A stretch of 64,000 nt of DNA from Amycolatopsis eburnea (GCF_003937945.1 NZ_RSEC01000032.1:186001-250000); one strand, 5' to 3'; positions 38,466 to 47,474 are shown, counted from the first letter of the stretch. Translations and numbers: made by a program. Notes: generated from the letters alone by a model not told the origin.

Positions 38466-39543
38466 GTCACTCCGCGTCCTCCTCGACGGCACCCCGCTCC
38501 TCGGCGCCCGCACCGGGATCGGCCGGTACACGGCCGCGCTGAGCGAAGAACTGATCTCGATCCCCGAGGTGGACACGCGTGCGGTGGCGTTCACCCTGCG
38601 CGGCTGGCGGCGCCTGCGGCACGTGCTCCCCTACGGCGCCCGCGCCCGCGGGATGCCGGTGGCGGCGCGGCTGCTGCGGATGGCGTGGCTGCGTTCGGAC
38701 TTCCCGCCGGTGGAGCTGTTCGCCGGCCCGACCGACGTCGTGCACGGCACGAACTTCGTGCTGCCGGGCCGGTTCCGGGCGGCGGGCGTGGTGACCATCC
38801 ACGATCTGGCCTTTTTGGACAATCCGGCGGAGCTGGCGCCGAGCGACCGCGACCTCCCGGAACTGGTCCGCCGCGGCGCCCGCCGGGCGAACGTGATCTG
38901 CACCCCGACGGCGGCGGTCGCGGACGCGGTGGCCGAACGCCTCGACGTCTCCCGCGAGAAGATCGTGGTGACCCCGCTGGGCGTGAACCCGGCGTGGTTC
39001 ACCGCGCGTCCCCCGGACGACGAGCGCCGCGCCCGCCTCGGCCTGCCCGCGCGCTACCTGCTGTTCGCGGGCGCCGCCGGCCCGCGCAAGGGCCTGGACT
39101 GGCTGACCCGCGCCCACGACGCGGCCCCGGACCTCCCGGACCTGGTGTTCGCCGGCCCCGGCCCGTTCCCGCACGGCCCCCGGCGCACCCAGACGGGCTA
39201 TCTGTCCGATGTGGACCTGCGCACGGTGGTCGCGGGCGCGTCGGCGGTGGTGCTGCCGTCCCGCGACGAGGGTTTCGGCCTGCCGGTGCTGGAGGCGATG
39301 GCCTCGGACGTCCCGGTGGTCTGCACGGACATCCCGGCCCTGCGCGAGGTCGCGGGCGACTGCGCGAGCCTGGTGCCGTACGGCGACGTGGACAGCCTGG
39401 CTGACGCATTGCGGACGGCGGTGACCGACCCGCACGCGGTGGCGACGTCGGCGGCCCGACGCACGCACGCGGCCAACTTCACGTGGCGCACGTGCGCGGA
39501 ACTGACGGTGGGCGCGTACCGCCTGGCCTCCGGCCGTCACTGA
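38458..39543 (+). CDS. Glycosyltransferase family 4 (island gene 5)
   Basis: The 361-residue GT-B enzyme has LDGTPLLGARTGIGRYTAAL, LLFAGAAGPRKGLDWL and PSRDEGFGLPVLEAMASD (E-x7-E). GTG 38458 overlaps the fusion gene's end by 8 bases, so the two are coupled. Its 3' end overlaps the broken ABC ATPase gene by 7 bases, consistent with a deletion or rearrangement junction here. Confidence 0.86.
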   Translation: MARSLRVLLDGTPLLGARTGIGRYTAALSEELISIPEVDTRAVAFTLRGWRRLRHVLPYGARARGMPVAARLLRMAWLRSDFPPVELFAGPTDVVHGTNFVLPGRFRAAGVVTIHDLAFLDNPAELAPSDRDLPELVRRGARRANVICTPTAAVADAVAERLDVSREKIVVTPLGVNPAWFTARPPDDERRARLGLPARYLLFAGAAGPRKGLDWLTRAHDAAPDLPDLVFAGPGPFPHGPRRTQTGYLSDVDLRTVVAGASAVVLPSRDEGFGLPVLEAMASDVPVVCTDIPALREVAGDCASLVPYGDVDSLADALRTAVTDPHAVATSAARRTHAANFTWRTCAELTVGAYRLASGRH

Positions 39544-40215
39544 CCTTTGTAGACGGAAAGCACTTCGCGAAGTCCGCCGCTCGCACGGATCCGGCCTTCG
39601 TCCATCCACACGGCGTCGGTGCACAGTTCCCCGAGCAGTTCGTCCGAGTGCGAAGCGAACACGAGGATCCCGGAGCGGCGGGCGAGGTCGACCAGGCGCT
39701 CGCGGGCCTTGGCGAGGAAGGCCGCGTCGATCGCGCCGAGACCTTCGTCGAGGATGAGGATCTCGGGGTCGATGGTGGTGACGACGCCGAGCGCGAGCCG
39801 CACGCGCGGTTCGCTGAACTCCGCGATGTCGTCGACCCGCTTCCCCAGCTGCGCACGGCTCATGCCGAGCAACAGGCCCCGGATCCGGATGTTCTCGCGG
39901 CCGGAGACCTCGGGGTCGAGGCCGACGCCGAGGTCGAAGACCGGCGCGATCCGCCCGGCGACGCGGGTGTGCCCGCGCGTCGGCTCGTAGCTGCCGGCGG
40001 GCAGCCGCAAGAGGGGGACTTGCCGGTGCCGTTGCCCGACGCGGTCCCCGTCGTCGAGGGGACAGCGTGATGTCCTGCAGTGCTTCGATGATCGGCGTCT
40101 TCGCGCCGGTGCCGATCTTCCCGCCGACCTTGCCGAGCACCCGTTTCTTCAGCGACCGGGTCTTGGCGTCGAAGATCGGGAAGTCGACGTAGGCGTTCCG
40201 CACCTCGATGCTCAC
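39537..40215 (-). pseudogene. Broken Wzt-type polysaccharide ABC transporter ATPase
   Basis: The N-terminus (SIEVRNAYVDFPIFDAKTRS) and later stretches (GRIAPVFDLGVGLDPEVSGR, PEILILDEGLGAIDAAFLA) match Wzt-like ATPases of lipid-linked polysaccharide exporters. The middle is damaged: one extra base after ITLS, about 11 bases lost plus a further lost base around the Walker A (NGTGKS is readable only out of frame near 40014-40033), and an in-frame loss of the ABC signature (EFSEP joins RVRLALG). No permease gene is adjacent. It cannot encode a working ATPase unless the assembly is wrong. Confidence 0.8.
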
Positions 40216-40817
40216 CACTGCTGCCACCCCTCCACGTCTCGAAGGCGAGCGCAAGTCAACCGCCCCAGCAGGCGCGCAGCCGGGCGTCCCTGGAGAAGGT
40301 CCTGGCCGCTGCCGAACACGTGCTGGCCCACCACGGGCACGAGGACTTCACCCTCGGCGCGGTCGCCGAGCAGGCGGGCTTGTCGGTGGGCGCGATCTAC
40401 CGCCGCTTCACCGGCAAGGACCAGCTCCTCTACGCCGTGAAGGACCAGCTGCTCACCCGGCTGGAAACGAACGTCGCCGAAGCACTCGCCGGGTCAGGAC
40501 CGCACGACGTCGTCGCCGCCTTCACACGGGCCCTGGCGGACACCTTCGCCACCCACGACCGGATCTTCCCCGAGCTGCTCGACGGCCAGCGCGCGGACGG
40601 CCGCGAGCGCGGACTCCAAGCCCTGGCAGCGATCCAACGCGCCTTCGTCGAAGCCGCGGGCGACAGCCAGGCCGTCCGGATGACCGCCCGGACCGTCATC
40701 GGCGCCTGCGTGCACCGCGCCGCCACCTGCCGCTACTGGCCCGACGGCCTGGACTGGACCACGTGGGCCGCCGAGACGACCGAACTCGCGCTCGCCTACT
40801 TGGCGGCCGCGAAGTAG
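40208..40817 (+). pseudogene. TetR family regulator, probably frameshifted near the start
   Basis: The TetR HTH is clear (EDFTLGAVAEQAGLSVGAIY, then RRFTGKDQLL), with a normal-length ligand domain. In the HTH frame, the first helix (ASLEKVLAAAEHVLAHHG) extends upstream of GTG 40320 with no start codon, while a plausible ATG start (40208) is in another frame; one base missing near 40258 would join them. The ATG also overlaps the divergent ABC gene start by 8 bases. A shortened product from GTG 40320 (165 residues) is possible. The end overlaps rmlD by 22 bases. Confidence 0.55.
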
Positions 40818-41686
40818 GCGTCCAGCGCCTCTTCCCACGGCCGCATCGGCGTCAGCCACGCCGCTTTCCACGAAGCCGGTGACAGCACCGAGTACGCCGG
40901 TCGCGCGGCCGGGCGCGGGAACTCCTCCGTCGTGCACGGGTGGACCCGCGCGGGATCCGCGCCCAGCCGCGTGAAAACCGCGCGGGCGAAGCCGCACCAG
41001 CTCGTCGAACCGGCGTTCGTGCAGTGCAGGATCCGCGCTTCCGGCCCGTCCCCGCCCGCCACCCGGGAAGCCAGCTCCAGCAACCCCGCCGCCAGGTCGG
41101 CCGTCCACGTGGGACCGCCCACCTGATCGTCCACAACGGACAGCGTGTCCCGCGAAGCTTCCAGCGATGCCATGGTCTTCACGAAGTTCGACCCGGACTT
41201 CCCGTACAGCCACCCGGTCCGGACCACCCACGACGCCGCCCCGGACCCGAGCACCGCGTCCTCGCCCGCCGCCTTCGTGCGGCCGTACGCCGAACGCGGG
41301 CCCAGCTCGTCGGAAGGCTCGTACGGCGCCGAAGCGTCGCCCGAGAACACGTAGTCCGTCGACACGTGGATAAGCGGCACGCGCCGGGCCGCGCACGCCG
41401 CCGCCAGCACCCGCGGCCCGTCCGCGTTCACCGCGAAAGCGCGTTCTTCGTCCTTCTCCGCCGCGTCGACCGCCGTGTACGCCGCCGCGTTGACGACCAC
41501 CGGCGCCGAACCCGTTTCCCGCGCGCGGTCGGCCAAGGCGCCGACCGCCGCGAGGACCTGGCCCGTCGCCGTCACGTCGAGGTCCGCGGACCCCGGCGCC
41601 ACGACGTCCACCGCAGGGGACGCCAGCGCGGCGAGATCCCGGCCGAGCTGCCCGGAACCACCGGGCACGAGCACCGTCAGCCGCAC
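40796..41686 (-). CDS. rmlD: dTDP-4-dehydrorhamnose reductase
   Basis: The 296-residue SDR-type enzyme makes dTDP-L-rhamnose, the last step of the pathway. It has PGGSGQLGRDL for NADPH, STDYVFSGD and YGRTKAAGE with the catalytic Tyr-x3-Lys. It starts 10 bases after the rmlB stop, so the two form an operon. The product feeds WbbL upstream and probably the glycosyltransferases of the block. Confidence 0.93.
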   Translation of the reverse strand: MRLTVLVPGGSGQLGRDLAALASPAVDVVAPGSADLDVTATGQVLAAVGALADRARETGSAPVVVNAAAYTAVDAAEKDEERAFAVNADGPRVLAAACAARRVPLIHVSTDYVFSGDASAPYEPSDELGPRSAYGRTKAAGEDAVLGSGAASWVVRTGWLYGKSGSNFVKTMASLEASRDTLSVVDDQVGGPTWTADLAAGLLELASRVAGGDGPEARILHCTNAGSTSWCGFARAVFTRLGADPARVHPCTTEEFPRPAARPAYSVLSPASWKAAWLTPMRPWEEALDAYFAAAK

Positions 41687-41696
41687 AGGAAAGTCC

Positions 41697-42686
41697 TCAC
41701 TTCTTCAGCGCGGCCCGCTCCGCCAGGGGCTCCCACCACGCGCGATTGTCCGTGTACCAGGCCACTGTCGCGGCCAGACCGTCCTCGAAGGACACGCGCG
41801 GAGCGTACCCCAGCTCCCGGTTGATCTTCGTGATGTCCACCGAGTACCGGCGGTCGTGGCCCTTGCGGTCTTCGACTGGTTCGACGCTGTCCCAGCCGGC
41901 GCCCACCGCGGCCAGCAGCCGCTCCGTCAGCTCGCGGTTGGTCAGCTCGGTGCCGCCGCCGATGTTGTAGATCTCGCCGGGCCGCCCGCCCTCGGCGACC
42001 AGCTGGATGCCCTGGCAGTGGTCGTCCACGTGCAGCCAGTCACGGACGTTCAGCCCGTCGCCGTAGAGCGGCACCTTCCGCCCGTCCAGCAGGTTGGTGA
42101 CGAACAGGGGGATGACCTTCTCCGGGAACTGGTACGGACCGTAGTTGTTGGAACACCGCGTGACGCAGACCGGCAGCCCGTGCGTGCGGAAGAACGACCG
42201 CGCCACCAGGTCGGACGACGCCTTCGACGCCGAGTACGGCGAATTCGGCTCCAGCACGTGGTCTTCGGTCCACGAGCCTTCCGCGATCGAGCCGTACACC
42301 TCGTCGGTGGACACGTGCACGAACTTGCCGACGCCCGCCTCGACGGCCGCCTGCAGCAGGTTCTGGGTGCCGAGCACGTTCGTCAGCACGAAGTCGGCGG
42401 AGCCGAGGATCGAGCGGTCCACATGGGACTCCGCGGCGAAGTGCACGACCAGGTCCACGCCCCGCATGACGTCGGTGACCAGCGCGGTGTCGCAGATGTC
42501 GCCGCGGACGAAGCGCAGCCGCGGGTCGGCGGCGACCGGGGCCAGGTTGGCCTCGTTGCCGGCGTAGGTGAGCTTGTCCAGCACCACCACCTCGGCGTCA
42601 CGCAGCGCCGGGTAGGCGCCGGTGAGCACCTGCCGGACGTAGTGCGACCCGATGAAGCCCGCACCACCGGTGACCAGGACCCGCAT
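41697..42686 (-). CDS. rmlB: dTDP-glucose 4,6-dehydratase
   Basis: The 329-residue extended SDR has GGAGFIGSHYVR at the N-terminus, HVSTDEVYGS with catalytic residues, and YSASKASSDL (Tyr-x3-Lys). It converts dTDP-glucose to dTDP-4-keto-6-deoxyglucose. ATG 42686 is chosen over the longer frame to 42809 because homology starts at MRVLVTGGAGFIG and a GAAAGG site lies upstream. In mycobacteria rmlB is elsewhere; here it sits with rmlD. Confidence 0.94.
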   Translation of the reverse strand: MRVLVTGGAGFIGSHYVRQVLTGAYPALRDAEVVVLDKLTYAGNEANLAPVAADPRLRFVRGDICDTALVTDVMRGVDLVVHFAAESHVDRSILGSADFVLTNVLGTQNLLQAAVEAGVGKFVHVSTDEVYGSIAEGSWTEDHVLEPNSPYSASKASSDLVARSFFRTHGLPVCVTRCSNNYGPYQFPEKVIPLFVTNLLDGRKVPLYGDGLNVRDWLHVDDHCQGIQLVAEGGRPGEIYNIGGGTELTNRELTERLLAAVGAGWDSVEPVEDRKGHDRRYSVDITKINRELGYAPRVSFEDGLAATVAWYTDNRAWWEPLAERAALKK

Positions 42687-42823
42687 AACCCCGCCTTTCC
42701 TCGCGCCCCGGACGGGGCAATCCGCCCCCAGCCTACGGAGGTCCCACAACACCCTCAGTAGAGTCTCACTGGAGGCACACTGGTGCCCTGGGGGAAGCAC
42801 GGGGTTCACAGGGGAGGAAGCGC

Positions 42824-44350
42824 GTGACCGAATGGCCTGCGCCGCCGGTCCCGGCGCGTCGTGGCAGCGGCGCCGCCCTCTTCGCGCGGCGTGGCGGCAA
42901 GGTCGTCGTGACGCTGCTGTCCGTCGCGATCCTGGTCGTGACCTGGTACGGCTGGCACTTCATCGGTGACCCGAACAGCGGCCTGACCACCACGAACGTC
43001 TTCGCCGACACCGAGGCGCACGCCAAGCCGCTCGACGGCGCGATCGACATCCTCCTGGTCGGCCAGGACAGCCGCACCGACGCGCAGGGCAACCCGCTGC
43101 CCCGCGAGGTGCTGGACATGCTGCACGCCGGCGTCTCCGACGGCGAGCTGAACACCGACACAATGATCCTCGTGCACATCCCCCAGAACGGGAAGCACGC
43201 GATCGCGATCTCGTTCCCCCGCGACTCCTGGGTGGAGCTGGCCGGCGGCTACGGCAAGCACAAACTCAACAGCGCCTTCGTCTACGCGTACACGGACACT
43301 TACAAAACGTTGCAGCGCCAGGGTGTGACCGACCTGAAGCAGGCCGACGCGGAAGCGAAGGTCGCCGGGCGGAAGAACCTGATCGCGACGATCGAGAAGT
43401 TCATCGGCAAGCCGGGCATGATCGACCGCTACGCCGAGGTCAACCTGGCGAGCTTCTACGAGATCACCAAGTCGATCGGCGGCGTCGAGGTCTGCCTCAA
43501 CGGGCCGGTCAAGGAAGTGAAGTCCGGCGTGGACCTGCCGGGCGGGCGCCAGACGATCGAAGGCGTGCAGGCGCTCGCGTTCGTCCGCCAGCGCTACGGC
43601 CTGCCCAACTACGACCTCGACCGGATCGCGCGCCAGCAGGCGTTCCTGTCCGGCCTGGCCCGCAAGGTCATCTCCACCGACGTGCTGACCAGCCCGGGCA
43701 AGATCGCCGACCTCGTGGCGGCGGTCAAGAAGTCCGTCGTGCTCTCGCAGGGCTGGGACCTGACCGAGTTCGCCGAGCAGATGCGCGGCCTGACCGGCGG
43801 GAACATCGAGTTCCACACCATCCCGACGCTGGGCAACGCGGTGATCGGCGGCGCGGACGTGCTCCGCGTCGACCAGCCGTCGGTGGCGGCGGAGGTCGCG
43901 CGGCTGACGTCGGACGGCGACACCCCGGCGGCGCCGACGTCGACGCAGCTGCCGGGCGCGAAGGCCGTCACGGTGGAGCTGTTCGACGGCACGGGCGCGG
44001 CGACGCTGGCCGGCCAGACGCACGCGATGCTGCAGAGCAAGGGCTTCACCCTCGCCGCGGACCAGAAGCTGAGCACCCGCAACACCACGATCGTCCGGTA
44101 CAACCCGGCCGACGACACGGCGCTGGCGCTGGTCAAGCAGGCGCTGGGCACGGCGGTCCAGGCCGAGCCGGACCGCGACGTCACGGCCGGGCACGTGCGC
44201 GTGCTGCTCGGCAAGGACTTCCGGAACTCGGCGGCCGCCCCGGGTGGCGCGCCGACGTCCACGGCCGCGAAGCCGCCGTCGTCCACTGCGACGCCCACCA
44301 CCCCCGCCGCGCCGCCGATCACGGCGGGCGACGTCCCCTGTGTCAACTAG
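42824..44350 (+). CDS. LytR-CpsA-Psr phosphotransferase with LytR_C domain
   Basis: The 508-residue protein has a membrane helix at about residues 26-45, an LCP domain (about 70-300) with the conserved ILLVGQDSRTD, ISFPRDSW and RQRYGLPNYDLDRIARQQAF stretches, and a C-terminal LytR_C domain (about 375-460), then a Thr/Pro tail. LCP proteins transfer lipid-linked cell-wall polymers, such as arabinogalactan, to peptidoglycan. GTG 42824 is preceded by GGGGAGGAAG. It matches the place of Rv3267 next to rmlD. Confidence 0.92.
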   Translation: MTEWPAPPVPARRGSGAALFARRGGKVVVTLLSVAILVVTWYGWHFIGDPNSGLTTTNVFADTEAHAKPLDGAIDILLVGQDSRTDAQGNPLPREVLDMLHAGVSDGELNTDTMILVHIPQNGKHAIAISFPRDSWVELAGGYGKHKLNSAFVYAYTDTYKTLQRQGVTDLKQADAEAKVAGRKNLIATIEKFIGKPGMIDRYAEVNLASFYEITKSIGGVEVCLNGPVKEVKSGVDLPGGRQTIEGVQALAFVRQRYGLPNYDLDRIARQQAFLSGLARKVISTDVLTSPGKIADLVAAVKKSVVLSQGWDLTEFAEQMRGLTGGNIEFHTIPTLGNAVIGGADVLRVDQPSVAAEVARLTSDGDTPAAPTSTQLPGAKAVTVELFDGTGAATLAGQTHAMLQSKGFTLAADQKLSTRNTTIVRYNPADDTALALVKQALGTAVQAEPDRDVTAGHVRVLLGKDFRNSAAAPGGAPTSTAAKPPSSTATPTTPAAPPITAGDVPCVN

Positions 44351-44387
44351 ACTGCGTACGCAGGGTGGCCGGGGGAGGTAGTCCAGG

Positions 44388-45650
44388 GTGGAAGACGAGC
44401 AGGAAAAGCCGGATGCGGCCGCCGAGCCGGTGACGGAGAGCGACGACTGGAAGCCGTCGCCGTTTCCGCGGGCGGCTCCCGTCGCGACGCCGTCGCGCGC
44501 GCGAAAAGCCGGCCGCGTGACCCGCCGGGTCGCGCTCGGCCTGGTGTCGCTGCTCGCGCTCGGCGCCAGCGGATACGCGTACGTGACGAAGGACCAGCTG
44601 CAGAGCACGGTCCCGACGACCGACGCGCTGACCCCGCGCGCCGGCGAGCCCGCCCCGCCCCCGGCGGACGACGGCGCGGACGACATCCTCCTGGTCGGCA
44701 GCGACGCGCGCACGGACGCCCAGGGCAACCCGCTCCCGGCGCGGCTGCTGCGGCAGCTGCGCACGGAAGCCAACAACGGCGCGGTGAACACCGACACGGT
44801 GATCGTGCTGCGGGTGCCGAAGAACGGCGGAAAGCCGTCCGCCGTTTCGATCCCGCGCGACACGTGGACCGACATCCCCGGGCGCGGCCCGGGGAAGATC
44901 AACTCGGCGTACGGCATCGCGAAGGCGCACTACGCGCAGGAGCTGCGCGGGCAGGGCGAGCGCGACCAGGCGAAGATCGAGCGCGATTCGGACACCGAGG
45001 GCCGCCGGGTGCTGGTGCAGGCGGTCCAGGACCTGACGCAGGTGCGGATCGACCACTACGCCGAGGTCAACCTGCTGGGCTTCTACCTGCTGACCGAGGC
45101 GCTCGGCGGCGTGAAGGTCTGCCTGAACCACGCGACCGAGGACAAGGACTCGGGCGCGAACTTCCGCCGCGGCGAGCAAACGGTGTCGGGCGGCGAGGCA
45201 TTGTCGTTCGTCCGCCAGCGCAAGAACCTCCCGCGCGGCGACCTGGACCGGATCGTGCGCCAGCAGGCGTTCCTGTCCTCGGCCCTGCACCAGGTGCTGT
45301 CGGCCGGGACGCTCACCAGCCCCGGGACGCTGAACGGCCTGATGGACGCGGTGCACCGCGCGCTGACCATCGACCCGGGGCTCGACCTGCTGCAGTTCGC
45401 GCAGCAGGCGAAGGGGATCGCGTCGGGCGACCTGGCGTTCGCGACGATCCCGGTGATCACCGCGAACGGGCGGAGCGCGGACGGCCAGAGCATCGTGGAG
45501 GTCGACCCGAAGGCGGTCCGGGAGTACGTGGCCGGCCTGGCGGGCCGCACCGCGACCCCGCCCCCGGCCGGCGGCGGCTCGGGCAGCGGCGCCGCCCCCG
45601 CCGCGGCACCGCTGCCCCAAGCCACCCCCGGCGTCCCCTGCGTCAACTGA
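44388..45650 (+). CDS. LytR-CpsA-Psr phosphotransferase, second copy
   Basis: The 420-residue LCP protein has a membrane helix at about residues 47-65 and the same core motifs (ILLVGSDARTD, VSIPRDTW, RQRKNLPRGDLDRIVRQQAF). It lacks the LytR_C domain of its upstream neighbour and ends in a Pro/Gly/Ala linker. Both proteins finish with VPCVN, so the tail Cys may matter for localisation or disulfide formation. The pair likely arose by tandem duplication with loss or gain of the C-terminal domain. Confidence 0.91.
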   Translation: MEDEQEKPDAAAEPVTESDDWKPSPFPRAAPVATPSRARKAGRVTRRVALGLVSLLALGASGYAYVTKDQLQSTVPTTDALTPRAGEPAPPPADDGADDILLVGSDARTDAQGNPLPARLLRQLRTEANNGAVNTDTVIVLRVPKNGGKPSAVSIPRDTWTDIPGRGPGKINSAYGIAKAHYAQELRGQGERDQAKIERDSDTEGRRVLVQAVQDLTQVRIDHYAEVNLLGFYLLTEALGGVKVCLNHATEDKDSGANFRRGEQTVSGGEALSFVRQRKNLPRGDLDRIVRQQAFLSSALHQVLSAGTLTSPGTLNGLMDAVHRALTIDPGLDLLQFAQQAKGIASGDLAFATIPVITANGRSADGQSIVEVDPKAVREYVAGLAGRTATPPPAGGGSGSGAAPAAAPLPQATPGVPCVN

Positions 45651-45657
45651 CCCCCGC

Positions 45658-45816
45658 GCACTTTCACGTGAAAGTGCGGCCGCCTCACACCAACCTCACG
45701 CCACTTTCCCTACGAAAGTGCGGCCACCTCACACGAACCTCACGCCGCACTTTCACGTGAAAGTGCGGCCGCCTCACGCGGAATTCACGCGTCGCTTTTA
45801 CGTGAAAGCGACGCGT
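45658..45816. repeat. Array of four CTTTCACGTGAAAG-type palindromes
   Basis: Perfect palindromes at 45658-45677 and 45747-45766, a degenerate copy at 45702-45720 (core changed to CCCTACG) and a 30-base copy at 45787-45816 with one mismatch pair. The first three units repeat with about 45-base spacing and share GTGCGGCC and CCTCAC spacer sequence. The array lies between convergent genes and probably terminates both. Confidence 0.85.
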
Positions 45817-45818
45817 CG

Positions 45819-46655
45819 TCAGGCGAAGTCGGTGTGGTGGTCCTCCGCCCATTGGCGGAACGTCCGGGGCGCGTGGCCCGTCACCTTGTGGACCACGTCC
45901 GTCACCGGCGACGGCTCCCGCAACGTCCGCGCCCACACCCGCAAGACGTCCGGCGGCACCTCCGGCGGCCAGCCCAGGGCGACCATCCGCTCGGCCGCCT
46001 GCTCCGGCGTCAGCTCCTCGACCGGCAACGGCCGCCCGAGGACGTCCGCCAGCACCGCCGCCTGCTCGCGGAACGAGATCGGCTCCGGGCCGGTCAGCGC
46101 GAGCGACTGCCCGGCGTGCGAGCCGTCGATCAGGACGCGGGCCGCCACGGCCGCGATGTCGCGCTCGTGGATGGCGCCGATCCGCGAGTCCGGGTACGCC
46201 GTGCGGACCACGCCCTCCCGGATGTCCGCGCGCCAGCCCAGGGTGTTCGTCGCGAACGCGCCCGGGTGCAGCACCGTCGAGGCGAACGACGCCGCCGCCA
46301 ACGCCTCCTCCGCGGCGTGGTGCAGCCGCGCGATCCGGCTCTGCGCCGACTCCGGTTCGAGCGTCGCCGCGGACGACAGCAGCACCACGTGCCGCACCCC
46401 CGCCGCCTCGGCCGCCTTCGCGAACCCTTCGGTGCCCTGCGGGCGCGTGTAGAGGAAGACCGCCGAAACGCCGTCGAGCGCGGCGTCCAAGGTGGACGCG
46501 TCCTCGAGGTCCGCGCTCACCTTCGCGACGCCGTCCGGGACGTCGAGCGTCGTCGCGTCACGGCTCGCCGCGCGGACGTCCTGACCTGCGGAAACGAGTT
46601 CTTCCAGCACCGCTCGCCCGACGTTGCCGCGGGCTCCGGTGACGAGAATGGTCAT
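45819..46655 (-). CDS. NmrA-like NAD(P)-binding oxidoreductase
   Basis: The 278-residue atypical SDR has MTILVTGARGNVGRAVLEEL at its start, binding NAD(P), and lacks the Tyr-x3-Lys of classical SDRs. The group includes NmrA regulators and quinone oxidoreductases of the QorB type. ATG 46655 is preferred because GGGGAACAG lies upstream. An inverted repeat (46677-46701) just before it looks like an operator; HxlR-type regulators often sit beside such genes but none is visible here. Confidence 0.85.
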   Translation of the reverse strand: MTILVTGARGNVGRAVLEELVSAGQDVRAASRDATTLDVPDGVAKVSADLEDASTLDAALDGVSAVFLYTRPQGTEGFAKAAEAAGVRHVVLLSSAATLEPESAQSRIARLHHAAEEALAAASFASTVLHPGAFATNTLGWRADIREGVVRTAYPDSRIGAIHERDIAAVAARVLIDGSHAGQSLALTGPEPISFREQAAVLADVLGRPLPVEELTPEQAAERMVALGWPPEVPPDVLRVWARTLREPSPVTDVVHKVTGHAPRTFRQWAEDHHTDFA

Positions 46656-46676
46656 GGCTGTTCCCCAGTTCCGAGA

Positions 46677-46701
46677 TAGCTTTGCTTGCAAAACAAAGCT
46701 A
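46677..46701. promoter_or_regulatory. Operator-like inverted repeat upstream of the NmrA-like gene
   Basis: TAGCTTTG (46677-46684) and CAAAGCTA (46694-46701) flank a 9-base AT-rich centre, in an otherwise GC-rich stretch. It lies 22-46 bases upstream of the start codon, where a repressor would block transcription. Confidence 0.6.
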
Positions 46702-46763
46702 CTCAGCCCGGCGATCCGGTGTCAACCGGCGCGGCCCCTGGTCCGCGCTTTAGCCTTGTCCGC

Positions 46764-47474
46764 ATGAGCCTGACCGACGAGCTGCTGCGCCCGCTGCTGG
46801 CCTCGCCCGCCCGACCGCTGATCACCCACTACGACGACCAGCTCGGCAGCCGCGTCGAGCTGTCCGTGGCGACGACCGCCAACTGGGCGGCGAAGACGGC
46901 CAACTGGCTGACCGAGGAGTTCGACGTCGAGCCGGGCGACGCGGTGGCCGTGCAGCTCCCGGCGCACTGGCAGACCGTGGGCGTGCTGCTCGGGGCGTGG
47001 TGGTGCGGGGCGCGCGTGGTCACCGAGGGCGCCGGCGCGCGGGTGGCGTTCGTCGGGCCGGACGACCCGGAGCCGACCGGCGCGACCGCGACCGCCGTCG
47101 TCACACTCGACCCGATGGGCCGCGGCCTCGCCGAACCGCCCGGCGGCGGCGCGTTCGACTACCTGACGGAGTCCCGGATGGCGGGCGACCAGTACAGCCC
47201 GCTCTTCCCGATCCCCGGCGACACGGCGGCGCTGTTCGAATCCACTGTGGACGAAGTGCTGGCCGAAGCCCGCGCCCGCGCGGCGAAACTGGGCCTCACC
47301 CCGGACGACCGGGTACTGTCCACAAAGGAGTGGGACGGGCCGGAGGGCATCCTCGACGGCCTCTTGGTCCCCCTCGCCGCCGGCGCCCACCTGGTCCACG
47401 TCAGCAACGCGGACGAGGCGAAACTGGGTGCCCGCCGTGATGCGGAGCGCACCACGGCGGACCTCCCGGCCTAG
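46764..47474 (+). CDS. TIGR03089 family protein
   Basis: The 236-residue protein is related to the N-terminal part of AMP-binding enzymes but lacks their ATP-binding P-loop and C-terminal domain, so it is probably not a ligase. It matches the actinobacterial TIGR03089 family (Rv3268 in M. tuberculosis, from memory), which always sits near the LCP/rml genes. ATG 46764 follows TAGCCT (46751-46756) by 7 bases, a leaderless layout. Function is unknown. Confidence 0.8.
   Translation: MSLTDELLRPLLASPARPLITHYDDQLGSRVELSVATTANWAAKTANWLTEEFDVEPGDAVAVQLPAHWQTVGVLLGAWWCGARVVTEGAGARVAFVGPDDPEPTGATATAVVTLDPMGRGLAEPPGGGAFDYLTESRMAGDQYSPLFPIPGDTAALFESTVDEVLAEARARAAKLGLTPDDRVLSTKEWDGPEGILDGLLVPLAAGAHLVHVSNADEAKLGARRDAERTTADLPA

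Noticed and set aside
45658-45816. CRISPR-like array
   Set aside because: The repeats are palindromic, vary in sequence and length, have conserved rather than unique spacers, and there are no cas genes.
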